DNA from: Roseateles koreensis | Lineage (GTDB): Bacteria; Pseudomonadota; Gammaproteobacteria; Burkholderiales; Burkholderiaceae_C | NCBI RefSeq assembly: GCF_028595305.1 | Contig: NZ_JAQQXS010000015.1 | Coordinates: forward strand, 1 to 64,000 | Reading direction: 5' to 3' | DNA: 64,000 nucleotides | In this document: piece after piece, positions 46,001 to 54,982 of the stretch | Layout of the letters: each line of letters starts with the position of its first letter | Position numbering within the stretch: the first letter of the stretch is position 1 | Translations under genes and position numbers: made by a program | Notes under the pieces: generated by a model | What the model was told of the DNA's origin: nothing | The model's input: the letters and a program-made list of their open reading frames with translations, nothing else | The model's database searches: none

Positions 46001-47152
46001 ATGCGTATACTCCTACTCCACAACCACTACAGATTTCCTGGGGGTGAAGATGCCGTTGTCAATGATGAATTAAATTTACTCCTTGAGCATGGGCATGATG
46101 TTGATATTATTGAAAGAACCAATGAATCTATTCATGACCACTCCGCTTGGGCGGCCGGCCTGAGTGCCGTCTGGTCCCGCGGCTCATACCATGAAGTCGA
46201 GCATGCAATTAAAAAATTCAGGCCCGACATCGTTCATGCCCACAACACCTTTCCGTTAATTTCTCCGTCGGCGTATTGGGCGGCCACAAGCCTGGGAATT
46301 CCGGTAGTACAAACATTACATAATTTCAGAAATATTTGTGCAAATGCCCTGATGTTACGTGATGGAAAAACCTGCGAACAATGCATCGGTAAAATCCCCT
46401 GGCGAGGCGTTGTCCACAAATGTTACCGAAACTCCGGGCTGCAATCGCTCTCCCTGGTGTCCATGCTGACGCTGCACCAAGTGATTGGTTCTTATAAAAA
46501 CAAAATAAATACCTATATTGCCCTGAACGAGTATTGCCGGCAAAAATTTGTCGCCGGAGGCCTTCCCGGTGATCGCATCGTCGTTAAACCCAACTTCTCC
46601 ACTGATCCAGGTGAATTTCCTATTGAAAATAGAAGCGGGTTTTTATACGTCGGTCGCCTCAGTGAAGAAAAGGGACTGCACACGCTGATCAAAGCTGCCA
46701 ATGCATCACAGCAACGCATCACTGTGATCGGTGACGGCCCGTTGGTCCATGAAGCCAGGAAATGCCAGATGCTCGATGTGAGGGGCCATTGCGATCGTGC
46801 AACGGTGCTCGCCCTGATGGCTCGAGCCAGCTACCTCATCGTTCCAAGCATCTGGTATGAAAACATGCCCCGCACAGTCATCGAAGCCTTTTCATGCGGT
46901 TTGCCCGTGATTGCCAGCAACATTGGCGCCTTGACGGATTTGGTCAAACACGGTGTGACCGGTCTGCAATTTCCGGTTGGAGATGCATCCGCCCTGGCAA
47001 GCATTTTGACCGCCGCGGCCAAGCAAGACCATGCCACTGCACGCTCAATGCACGAAGGCGCCCGAGCCGAGTACTTGAAGCAATATATACCTGCAAAAAA
47101 CTACGAACACCTGCTGGGCATCTATGAATATGCCCAAGCCCACCCTATTTAA
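46001..47152 (+). CDS. Glycosyltransferase family 4 with a four-cysteine motif
   Basis: A 383-residue cytoplasmic glycosyltransferase of GT-B fold. LLLHNHYRFPGGEDAVVNDE forms the N-terminal lobe start, GFLYVGRLSEEKGLHTLI opens the C-terminal lobe and ENMPRTVIEAFSCGLPVIAS is the GT4 donor-site motif. It is clearly paralogous to the gene at 50327-51496 along the whole length. Both share cysteines spaced C-x11-C-x2-C-x12-C, here residues 113, 125, 128 and 141. The donor sugar is unknown. Codon use is AT-richer than in block 1, and the 85-base gap upstream is very AT-rich. Confidence 0.88.
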   Translation: MRILLLHNHYRFPGGEDAVVNDELNLLLEHGHDVDIIERTNESIHDHSAWAAGLSAVWSRGSYHEVEHAIKKFRPDIVHAHNTFPLISPSAYWAATSLGIPVVQTLHNFRNICANALMLRDGKTCEQCIGKIPWRGVVHKCYRNSGLQSLSLVSMLTLHQVIGSYKNKINTYIALNEYCRQKFVAGGLPGDRIVVKPNFSTDPGEFPIENRSGFLYVGRLSEEKGLHTLIKAANASQQRITVIGDGPLVHEARKCQMLDVRGHCDRATVLALMARASYLIVPSIWYENMPRTVIEAFSCGLPVIASNIGALTDLVKHGVTGLQFPVGDASALASILTAAAKQDHATARSMHEGARAEYLKQYIPAKNYEHLLGIYEYAQAHPI

Positions 47153-47266
47153 TGCTGCCCTGTATTGATGGTGATGATGCCGCTGCCCAAATCCTCTTGA
47201 GCAACTGAGCCTTCATTTTCAACGGCCTCACGACAATAAAATTCAAACCCCAGGCAACCAGCCCTT

Positions 47267-47995
47267 ATGTTATTCACAACTTCATGGGATGACGGCCATC
47301 CGGACGATCTAAGGCTTGCCGACCTGCTGGGCAAACACGGCATCAAAGGAACTTTCTACGTCCCTATCACCAACCGAGAAGGCCTCCCAACATTAGACGC
47401 CGCCGGTCTGCGCGCCCTCGATGCCATCGCAGAGATCGGCGCCCATACCCGTGACCATGTCTATGCGGACGCCGTGCCGTTTGAAGTCTGGATTGATCAG
47501 GTTAAAGCCGGAAAAAACGAGTTGGAACAGATTCTTGGGCACAGCGTCTCAGGATTTTGTTATCCCGGCGGGAAAATCGTCCCAAACGCTGCCGAGCGAG
47601 TCAAAGAATTGGGCTTTGAATATGCCCGGACTACACAAAATTTCCACACCCAAGCAGGGTCAGATCCGCATCGAATTCCCACCACGCTACAGTTTTATCC
47701 GCATTCTCGCCAAGTGCTGATGCGCAATTTCCTAAAGCAAGGGAACTACATAAGCAGATTTTCCAATTTTTTGCCAGCCATGACGCGCGGCACGCTGCAA
47801 GAGCGTCTGGAGCACATGCTTGAGATCGCGTTGCACACGAACACAGCGGAAGTGTTTCACCTGTGGGGCCACTCCTGGGAATTGGCCCAACTCAATCTAT
47901 GGCCTGATCTCGACAACTTTCTCCGCGTCGCTGCGGCGCATATTCCGCTCAGTCACCGCGTCGACAACGCCGGCATCGCGGCGAATATTCGCTGA
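47267..47995 (+). CDS. Polysaccharide deacetylase family protein without a signal peptide
   Basis: A 242-residue NodB-fold protein. SWDDGHPDDLRLADLL corresponds to the TFDDG motif with the catalytic and metal-binding Asp pair, GAHTRDH supplies the His motif, GFCYPGGK the third motif and HLWGHSWEL the C-terminal His. It begins directly at the catalytic strand and has no signal peptide or membrane helix, so it probably acts in the cytoplasm, for instance on a nucleotide-sugar or lipid-linked intermediate, rather than on finished polymer. It is the last gene of block 3. Confidence 0.82.
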   Translation: MLFTTSWDDGHPDDLRLADLLGKHGIKGTFYVPITNREGLPTLDAAGLRALDAIAEIGAHTRDHVYADAVPFEVWIDQVKAGKNELEQILGHSVSGFCYPGGKIVPNAAERVKELGFEYARTTQNFHTQAGSDPHRIPTTLQFYPHSRQVLMRNFLKQGNYISRFSNFLPAMTRGTLQERLEHMLEIALHTNTAEVFHLWGHSWELAQLNLWPDLDNFLRVAAAHIPLSHRVDNAGIAANIR

Positions 47996-48009
47996 ACAGT
48001 TTGCGGGCA

Positions 48010-48030
48010 CCTGATCAATGCCAGATCAGG
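48010..48030. terminator. Stem-loop at the convergence point of the locus
   Basis: CCTGATC (48010-48016) and GATCAGG (48024-48030) form a 7-bp stem with a 7-base loop in the 30-base space between the deacetylase and a minus-strand glycosyltransferase, overlapping the latter's stop codon. No T tract is present. Confidence 0.4.
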
Positions 48031-49198
48031 AAAGTAGTCCCAGGGACTGGCAAATTCCGGTCACGAAGTTTTTCGCCATGGCTTCAACCGAGTATTTTTG
48101 CCCGCTCAGTCGAGCCCCCTCCTTGAGAGCCGTCAACTTCGTCGGGTCGGCGCAAACGTCTCCCACCATTTGTGCATAGTCCGCGGGCCTAGATTCACTC
48201 ATCAAGCCATTTTTGCCCTGCTCCAGGTAGGCGATCTCCGGCCCATGCCCCAATACTTTGCAAGTCAACAAGGGCAGGTTCGCCGCAAACCCATCCAAGA
48301 TTGACAAGCCAACGACGCCCGGAATCAACAAGAAATCTGATACCGCCATATATCCAGCCTTGTCCCGCCCGCGCTGGGCGCCCACCCAATGTACCCAAGG
48401 CATTTGCGCAATATCACGCTGAAACGCCTGACGGGCTGGGCCATCGCCGACAACCAAAAGTCGAAATTCAGGGTCACGCTCATGAACCCATCGAGCAGTA
48501 TGCAATAGGACATCCAGCCCTTTGCCCTCATACATAGAGCCCAAAAACAGCCCCGTTTTGCCAAACACCAAGTTGTAGCGCATCCGCAAGGCCTGCCGGT
48601 CTATATCCGCAACACTTGCCAAATCAGCTCGCAAGGCATGGGTGTCCACGGAATTGTTCATGACCGTGATGTGTGCAGAATCAAACCCCACCTCGGTCAT
48701 CAATTTCGCGCTCAGGACCGTATACGCAAACATCCAATCGGCACGCTGTGTCGTCCAACGCCTGAACTTTTCTTTCAGCGAGGACCTATTTCCGGCCGAT
48801 AGATTCGCACCATGGCTGAAGAACGCCAGTTTGAACCCGCGCCAAGGGCGACAGAGCCAATGATTAATGAGCAGGCGATTCTCTTGCGAAACAATCACCA
48901 AGTCGTAACCCTTCGTCGAGAAAGGCTGCCAGCACAACTTGCCGCCCAATGCATAACGCGTCACCGCCATCCGTTTCGCCCAGACCAAATGCCCTTCATC
49001 ATTTTTGCTCGCCTCTTCAAGTGTGGGCTCACCATAAATGAAGTCGAATGCAATGCCCCGCGCTGCCAGCAAGCGCCGCGCCTCCTCCAAAAAAGGAACG
49101 CGATAGTGCGGCAGGCGACGTTGGGCGAAGAGGACTCGGCTGTTCACGCCGACAGGTCTTTCATTCTGCATCCCAACATAGTGCTTTTCACCCACCAT
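48026..49198 (-). CDS. Glycosyltransferase (GT-B fold)
   Basis: A 390-residue glycosyltransferase. LFAQRRLPHYRVPFLEEAR opens the acceptor lobe, TGLFLGSMYEGKGLDVLLH and LLVVGDGPARQAF mark the donor lobe, and GVVGLSILDGFAANLPLLT is the GT4-like donor site. I use the ATG at 49198 because AGGAAGG lies eight bases upstream. An ATG at 49171 is the alternative. It is the last gene of block 4. Acceptor and donor are not predictable. Confidence 0.85.
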   Translation of the reverse strand: MVGEKHYVGMQNERPVGVNSRVLFAQRRLPHYRVPFLEEARRLLAARGIAFDFIYGEPTLEEASKNDEGHLVWAKRMAVTRYALGGKLCWQPFSTKGYDLVIVSQENRLLINHWLCRPWRGFKLAFFSHGANLSAGNRSSLKEKFRRWTTQRADWMFAYTVLSAKLMTEVGFDSAHITVMNNSVDTHALRADLASVADIDRQALRMRYNLVFGKTGLFLGSMYEGKGLDVLLHTARWVHERDPEFRLLVVGDGPARQAFQRDIAQMPWVHWVGAQRGRDKAGYMAVSDFLLIPGVVGLSILDGFAANLPLLTCKVLGHGPEIAYLEQGKNGLMSESRPADYAQMVGDVCADPTKLTALKEGARLSGQKYSVEAMAKNFVTGICQSLGLLS

Positions 49199-49225
49199 AC
49201 CCAATCGCCTTCCTAATGATTTTCG

Positions 49226-50293
49226 TCAAATATTTTTTCGAAAGGCTCTTCTATACCCTTCAATGGGCTTGATAACCACATAATCCAAGGACACAGAAAC
49301 AATAACAACCAGGAAAACCACGATAAAAGCGAATATCGCCTTATCTTCAATAAAAATTGATAGCGAAGATTTTGACAAAACAAATATCACCAACATATGC
49401 GATATATAAATCGGATATGACAACTCCCCAATTTTTCTATCAAAACCAGAATTACACTGAAACAAAAATGCCGACGGCAATGCAATGAACAAAAACAAAA
49501 ACAAAAACAACATTTTATACAAATCTTTCACAGGAATCAAGTGATACATCACTACAAATATTATTAGAAATGTAGTAACCACCTTAGCGAGGCGCTCAAT
49601 TCCACCAAATCCCTCCAATTTCAAATTCCTATACACGGGCAACAACAATTGATGCGACAAGGCTCCGGCCATAAACATCGTGAGTTCAGCGGGGAAGAAT
49701 CGATATGTCCATGGATCCTTATTTGCCAACCCAAAAATATACAACACTACCCTAACAAGCAAAGAAACCGCCAATGTGAAATATATTATATTCTTCCGTT
49801 TTAAAACAAAAGGCGCCAACAAATAAAAGGACAGTTCAACACCTAGTGTCCACGCAGGCGGAACAAGCAGCCCTTTCCACAGCAAGACATCTGAATTACG
49901 AAAATCTGAAGTGAAAATCAAATCACTTCCCGACGCCCCTAGAAACATCACCCAATCTTGCAGGAAGATAAATGAATTCGAAACAAACAAAACAATAGTC
50001 GCTGAAAATGGTAAATTCGCATAAACAGCAAAAAATTCATTATTACCCAAGAGGCAATACGACAACAACGTCAGCAAAGCAATCAACGCGTACGCAGGAA
50101 ATAGCCGAAGATATCTGCTAACATAAAAATCAAGAGATCTCCCGTAAGCTTTAGACTCAACCAACACATACGAAATTAGAAATCCTGAAATCATATAAAA
50201 TGATTGCACAGCATTTCGTCCACCTACGAATAAAAATCCATAGGTATGGCCGAGCACGACGGTGATCGCAAGCAATGTTCTCAAAATCCCCAT
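49226..50293 (-). CDS. Acyltransferase family 3 (OafA/YrhL-like) membrane protein
   Basis: A 355-residue protein with about ten membrane helices. GHTYGF near residue 17 carries the conserved His, and SGFLISYV and SRYLRLFPAYAL follow as in O-acetyltransferases. It probably adds acetyl or another acyl group to a sugar of the repeat unit at the inner membrane. I use the ATG at 50293 rather than a TTG at 50305. The gene is among the most AT-rich in the window, a common sign of transferred polysaccharide genes. Confidence 0.87.
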   Translation of the reverse strand: MGILRTLLAITVVLGHTYGFLFVGGRNAVQSFYMISGFLISYVLVESKAYGRSLDFYVSRYLRLFPAYALIALLTLLSYCLLGNNEFFAVYANLPFSATIVLFVSNSFIFLQDWVMFLGASGSDLIFTSDFRNSDVLLWKGLLVPPAWTLGVELSFYLLAPFVLKRKNIIYFTLAVSLLVRVVLYIFGLANKDPWTYRFFPAELTMFMAGALSHQLLLPVYRNLKLEGFGGIERLAKVVTTFLIIFVVMYHLIPVKDLYKMLFLFLFLFIALPSAFLFQCNSGFDRKIGELSYPIYISHMLVIFVLSKSSLSIFIEDKAIFAFIVVFLVVIVSVSLDYVVIKPIEGYRRAFRKNI

Positions 50294-50326
50294 AGACTCA
50301 ACCAATCGACAAAAGGAACATCGCTT

Positions 50327-51496
50327 TCATTGACAATTAAATTCTTCAAGTGCAGTCAAATATATTGACTCAAGTATTCCAATATTTATTAGGCCTGTCA
50401 TTTCAACTTGATACTTGCGCCTAGCAGTCAATCCCATGACCCGCAATTTTTCTGAATTTTCGACAGCCTGACTTAACACCCGTCCCAATGACTCAGGCTT
50501 GCCAGGGTCGAACAACAGGCCAGTCTGGCCTTCTTCGATTAAATCAGGCATTGGGCCCAGGCGACTGGCGATCACGGGCAGGCCGCAGGCGTAGGCCTCG
50601 ACCAATGTGCGCGGAAAGTTTTCGTAGCAGATACTGGGAATCACCAAACATTGCGCCCGGCGCATCTCTGCGTAAACCTGGTCGGAGGGAAGTTCGCCCA
50701 GGTACTCAATGTCTTTACGCCCAACCAATAGATGCCGGAGCGGCCCGTCCCCAATCACCCGGAGTGGTGGCAAACCCTCCAGCAAAGCTGTGGCTTGCAG
50801 CAAAACATCCAGCCCCTTTTCTTCAGAGAGGCGCCCCACATAGAGCATCCCGGCTCGGGGTCCGTCCGGCAGCTCAGGCAAATCAACAAAATTGGGTTTG
50901 ATACTGATCTTGCCAGCCGCCAAACCGCCTTCAATGAACTTATTGCGACAAAACTCATTGAGAGCGATGTAGCGTGTAACCGCCCTGTCAAAACTCCCCA
51001 AGCCACGGTGCAAGGCCAGCATGCTTGCGATTACCGAGGACTGACTCACACTGCCCCGATAGCATCCCCGCACAGCACCGCGCCAGGGCAAGTGGCCGAC
51101 GCAGTCCTCGCAAACCGCGCCTTGGCGCAGCAAGGTGGCTTGTGGGCACAGCAGCCGAAAGTTGTGCAAGGTTTGCACAAGTGGTGTCTTGTGTTTTCGA
51201 ACAACCCAATACACCGACGGTGAAATGACCGGGAATGTATTGTGCACATGAACAATCTCGGGCTTGAAAGCCTGCATCAGCCCGTCAACTTCACCATAGG
51301 TGCTGTTGGACCACAGCGTGTTTTGCACCTGTGTGAGGTGACCCATCGCGTTGAGGTCATCATTGCTTCGGCAATAGAGCTCGACCTCACAGCCATGCTC
51401 CCGCAACAATGCCACCTCAGCTTCCACCACAGTGTCTTCACCGCCTCGTTGCTGATAGGCAGCATGGACCACCAAGACTCGTTTGATCGCATCCAT
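50327..51496 (-). CDS. Glycosyltransferase family 4 with a four-cysteine motif (paralogue)
   Basis: A 389-residue GT-B glycosyltransferase and paralogue of the plus-strand gene at 46001-47152. Matching segments include QRGGEDTVVEAE, HVHNTFPVISPSVYW, VQTLHNFR, YIALNEFCRNKF and YENFPRTLVEAYACGLPVIAS. The four cysteines at residues 117, 129, 132 and 145 keep exactly the C-x11-C-x2-C-x12-C spacing of the paralogue. The start is the ATG at 51496, since sequence upstream to 51676 lies within the next gene. It is more GC-rich than its partner, so the copies are not recent duplicates. Confidence 0.88.
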   Translation of the reverse strand: MDAIKRVLVVHAAYQQRGGEDTVVEAEVALLREHGCEVELYCRSNDDLNAMGHLTQVQNTLWSNSTYGEVDGLMQAFKPEIVHVHNTFPVISPSVYWVVRKHKTPLVQTLHNFRLLCPQATLLRQGAVCEDCVGHLPWRGAVRGCYRGSVSQSSVIASMLALHRGLGSFDRAVTRYIALNEFCRNKFIEGGLAAGKISIKPNFVDLPELPDGPRAGMLYVGRLSEEKGLDVLLQATALLEGLPPLRVIGDGPLRHLLVGRKDIEYLGELPSDQVYAEMRRAQCLVIPSICYENFPRTLVEAYACGLPVIASRLGPMPDLIEEGQTGLLFDPGKPESLGRVLSQAVENSEKLRVMGLTARRKYQVEMTGLINIGILESIYLTALEEFNCQ

Positions 51497-51510
51497 ATCA
51501 GGCTGCCGTT

Positions 51511-52695
51511 TTAGGATTTGCTCGCAACGCGCATAGCACGGTCGTGTGAGCCCGCTTGAATCAGTTGCAAATAAATATCTTCCAAATGCGTGCTCTGCAC
51601 CCGGATATTGAAATGCTTGAGAACAAACTCCCGCCCTTTTAACCCCATGGCCCGTGCTTTGACGGGCGCTTGCCACAACTCACAGAGGCGCGCGGTCAGG
51701 GCTTCGCAGTCGTTCTCAGGCACAACAAACCCCGTCTCTCCGTCAACAATGGCCTCAGGGATGCCGCCATTACGGCTCCCAATAACGGGCACACCACATG
51801 CAGACGCCTCGTTCAGCACAATGCCTAAAGCCTCCTGCTGGCCACTAGGAGGCGTCAAACTGCACAACACAACCGCTGAGGCATGTTGCATCAAGTCGAT
51901 GACACGCGAATGAGCCTGCGCACCCAGAAAACGAACTGACTGCCCCAGCCCCAATTCATTGCAGAGCTGCAAGAGGCTTTCAGTCAATGGACCACTGCCC
52001 ACTTGTAGCAGTTGTGCATCCGGATGGCGATCAGCAACCTTTCTCCAAGCGCGCAAAAGCACCGAAATTCCTTTGACGTCAACGTGGCGGGCCACGTTCA
52101 AGACATAGCGGCCTTGCGCGAGGCGATCAGCCCCGCCGTCTCCAGGGGGTTTGAACAAGTCCGTGTCAACGCCGATGTGATGAACCCGAACCCGGTGCTC
52201 GTCAAAGCCGCGTGCAATCAACTGCCGCCGCAAAAAGTCAGACACGACCAAAATACAGGCCGCCTCGCGCATCAATTGCCGCCGGCCCAACACATAGTGC
52301 CACTGCGTAGGCACCAGGTCTGACAGCATCTGACGGTCAGAGAACATGGCGTCATACCCGTGATAGGTGACCACCAACGGTACGTTCAACCGCCGGGCCG
52401 CGGGCAAGGCCATGACGGCATCTGGGCCAAAATGGGCGTGAATCAACTGCGGCCGGCGTCCCTGCAACGCCGCCAAAAACAGTGAGGCACTGCGTGTCGC
52501 CGTGAACCAATGCTTCCGCCACTTGTGTCCAGGCGGCGCGATGACTGCACAGTTCAAACCGGCAGGCATTTGCGCGATTCCATTGCGCGTCACCACGATA
52601 GGCTCAACCCGTCGCAAATGCCGCACTTGCTCGACCAGAAACGCCTCAGAAGCGGCAGGAAAAATGGTCCGGTAAACAGCGATGAGCGGCTTCAC
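51511..52695 (-). CDS. Glycosyltransferase family 4
   Basis: A 394-residue glycosyltransferase. AVYRTIFPAASEAFLVEQV and IHAHFGPDAVMALP mark the acceptor lobe, YVLNVARHVDVKGISVLL and LLQVGSGPL the donor lobe, and EALGIVLNEASACGVPVIGS then GGIPEAIVDGETGFVVPEND the classical GT4 donor site with its Glu-x7-Glu. It begins with GTG at 52695. The C-terminus lies 14 bases before the next gene. It may add any of the sugars predicted for this polymer. Confidence 0.9.
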   Translation of the reverse strand: MKPLIAVYRTIFPAASEAFLVEQVRHLRRVEPIVVTRNGIAQMPAGLNCAVIAPPGHKWRKHWFTATRSASLFLAALQGRRPQLIHAHFGPDAVMALPAARRLNVPLVVTYHGYDAMFSDRQMLSDLVPTQWHYVLGRRQLMREAACILVVSDFLRRQLIARGFDEHRVRVHHIGVDTDLFKPPGDGGADRLAQGRYVLNVARHVDVKGISVLLRAWRKVADRHPDAQLLQVGSGPLTESLLQLCNELGLGQSVRFLGAQAHSRVIDLMQHASAVVLCSLTPPSGQQEALGIVLNEASACGVPVIGSRNGGIPEAIVDGETGFVVPENDCEALTARLCELWQAPVKARAMGLKGREFVLKHFNIRVQSTHLEDIYLQLIQAGSHDRAMRVASKS

Positions 52696-52753
52696 AACGC
52701 TACCCAGTCAATGGCGCAACGCGCCCAGTTTGACTGAAACACCCTCAATATAT

Positions 52754-53557
52754 TCAACCACGGCTGCGCAACCATCGAACCACTGGGCCGAGAACCTGAT
52801 TATTCTTCAACCGCTCTTTCAATAATTGAATATTGATAGAAATAATTGTTGCATCGTTCCACTTGGCGCCATGGGAAAAAAGCATGGTCCGACGTTCTTT
52901 CAACAATCGTTGGCCGCCAGTCGATGTTTTCGTACCGCCCCACTCCCGATAACCGGCCATCGCGACCTTTGAGTAGTTCGTGAAGCCGCCCGTCTTGAGC
53001 AGACGCAACCACAAATCCAAATCCATGGAAAAGCGCAAAGACGAGTTGAAATACCCAACCTGCTCCAATGCGAGGCGACGAAAGAAAGAGCCTGGCTGAA
53101 TAATTTCAGTATTTCTTCTCAAAATAAAATCACGAGAAATCAGGGGCGCTTTGATAACTCCGGTCTTTTCACCAGCTTCATCGACAATATCAATAACGGG
53201 TACGACAAACAAGTCAACTTTCGGGTTATCGCTGTAATGCTTGACAAGTTCTTCGACGCAATTTGGATAAAGAACATCGTCCGAATTGATCCAACCGACT
53301 AAATCGCCATGCGCCATTTTGAATCCCTTCACAATGGCGTCACTTTGACCCTTATCAGACTCACGCACTACCTTGGTAATTTTACCTCGATACGATTCCA
53401 GTACTTTCTCAGTCTGATCGTTGGACATTGCATCCAAAACAATATACTCAATGTTCGTATAAGTTTGAGCCAACACCGATCTGATAGTCGCCTCAATGAA
53501 TTGACCCTGATTATAGCTAGGGGTAATAATCGTTACCAATGGCCGACTTGAATCCAT
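52754..53557 (-). CDS. Glycosyltransferase family 2
   Basis: A 267-residue GT-A glycosyltransferase, presumably inverting. VTIITPSYNQGQFIEATIRS is the N-terminal nucleotide-binding strand, VLDAMSNDQTEKVL follows, and DLVGWINSDDVLYP contains the metal-binding Ser-Asp-Asp in place of the usual DxD. PGSFFRRLALEQVGYF is a common GT2 C-terminal region. It ends at 52754, 58 bases before the GT4 gene, and lies 9 bases after the polymerase gene. Confidence 0.9.
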   Translation of the reverse strand: MDSSRPLVTIITPSYNQGQFIEATIRSVLAQTYTNIEYIVLDAMSNDQTEKVLESYRGKITKVVRESDKGQSDAIVKGFKMAHGDLVGWINSDDVLYPNCVEELVKHYSDNPKVDLFVVPVIDIVDEAGEKTGVIKAPLISRDFILRRNTEIIQPGSFFRRLALEQVGYFNSSLRFSMDLDLWLRLLKTGGFTNYSKVAMAGYREWGGTKTSTGGQRLLKERRTMLFSHGAKWNDATIISINIQLLKERLKNNQVLGPVVRWLRSRG

Positions 53558-53566
53558 ACAGGCACC

Positions 53567-54937
53567 TTAAAACCGAATAGGCGACAAAACAACGTCAGGT
53601 TGATCGATGACATCTGGACTTGGTCCCTTGTTTACAAGCGATGCCAACGCCAGCAAATCGTAGGCCATGAATAGCGCAAACGTCCAAATATAACTCATCG
53701 TCGCGCCATTCAACATCGACGCCAACATAACAAATATAAATATGAAGTTAACTCTTGAATATGGCTCCACCTTCAGTTTCTGCAATTTAATGTTCGCAAA
53801 AATCCAAGATAAAATCATCACCACAAACAAGGCAGCCCCAACAAAACCAGTAACACCAATTATATTAGAAACACCATTATCAGCTGATCCACCATGGTAA
53901 ACCTGCGACACATATCCAAAGGCAGCGGGCAACATAAATCCAAAGCCAAATAAAGGATCGAAGTCGATAACATTCTTCAATATTTGGAAGAATTCTTGCG
54001 AGCGTACCATTGCATTCTCGGACCCAGCCAACCCTCTTGTTCCAAACTCTTCAAAACGTTTTGCCAAGGCCAGGTACTGGGCTTCAGCCACATATGGCAA
54101 AGCCAAAAGTCCCAACACAGCGATTGCCGAAACAAACAATATTCTCCCCATAGTCGAAGGTGTTTGGCGCCGATACAGCATCATTGCGGGGATCATTGCA
54201 ATTGTCAGCAGCAACGCACCTCGGGTGAGCATAAAGAATACGCAGGCAATCATGACCAACAAGCCGATGACATTGAATATTGCCCGGCCTCGTGCAGCAA
54301 TCAGCCTGTCGGTAAACAGCAATATGAAATAATAGGTAAATGTGGGGAATCCAGAAAAATTTCTCTTCACATCGCCCAGCAGGTACCCCATATCAAATGA
54401 TTCATACTCTCCACCTGGGTAGACCTTCACCCCAAATTTATTATAGGCAATATAAATTACCCCAAAACCCACCGTCAAAATCGCCAGCAAGTTAATTACT
54501 TTTTCAAATTTTCTCAAAGGGTCTTCACCAAGCTGTCTGCAGATAACGTAATAGACAAGCCCGTAAAAAAAAGTGCGGCCCATTTTCACTGCCCACACAA
54601 AACTACCCATAGCAAAAACAGAAAAAATAAACAATCCGATCATGAACAGCCAATAAATATTATTGACGTTAAAAAGAAATTCTTTACTCAACTGCCTACC
54701 ATAACTTGGCATAAACTTACCTGACGACAACCGGCTATAGGCAAGAATACAACATACAAGCAACAGCCCGTAATCTTGAAACTTCACAAACCCTTTAAGC
54801 GCAAAGCTCTCCCACCCCACCAAGCCATTGAGGTTGGAGAAAAACAGCAAAATCATGGGAATGAGATAGACCGTGTCTATTTTTATCAAGACAGCAAAGC
54901 CCACAAGAAATATTGCCAATGCGATGTACTCACTCAT
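53567..54937 (-). CDS. O-antigen/exopolysaccharide polymerase (Wzy-like)
   Basis: A 456-residue inner-membrane protein with about ten to twelve hydrophobic segments and one large hydrophilic loop (near residues 275-340, with EFGTRGLAGSENAMVRSQ). This topology, together with the flippase next to it, fits the O-antigen ligase/polymerase (Wzy, WaaL) superfamily, whose sequences are otherwise poorly conserved. It should join repeat units on the periplasmic side. I use the ATG at 54937, with a GTG at 54958 as the alternative. The gene is AT-rich. Confidence 0.8.
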   Translation of the reverse strand: MSEYIALAIFLVGFAVLIKIDTVYLIPMILLFFSNLNGLVGWESFALKGFVKFQDYGLLLVCCILAYSRLSSGKFMPSYGRQLSKEFLFNVNNIYWLFMIGLFIFSVFAMGSFVWAVKMGRTFFYGLVYYVICRQLGEDPLRKFEKVINLLAILTVGFGVIYIAYNKFGVKVYPGGEYESFDMGYLLGDVKRNFSGFPTFTYYFILLFTDRLIAARGRAIFNVIGLLVMIACVFFMLTRGALLLTIAMIPAMMLYRRQTPSTMGRILFVSAIAVLGLLALPYVAEAQYLALAKRFEEFGTRGLAGSENAMVRSQEFFQILKNVIDFDPLFGFGFMLPAAFGYVSQVYHGGSADNGVSNIIGVTGFVGAALFVVMILSWIFANIKLQKLKVEPYSRVNFIFIFVMLASMLNGATMSYIWTFALFMAYDLLALASLVNKGPSPDVIDQPDVVLSPIRF

Positions 54938-54982
54938 TGGCCGACGCGCTCCGCGCACACTTGAATAGGCAAGTGCATAGAT

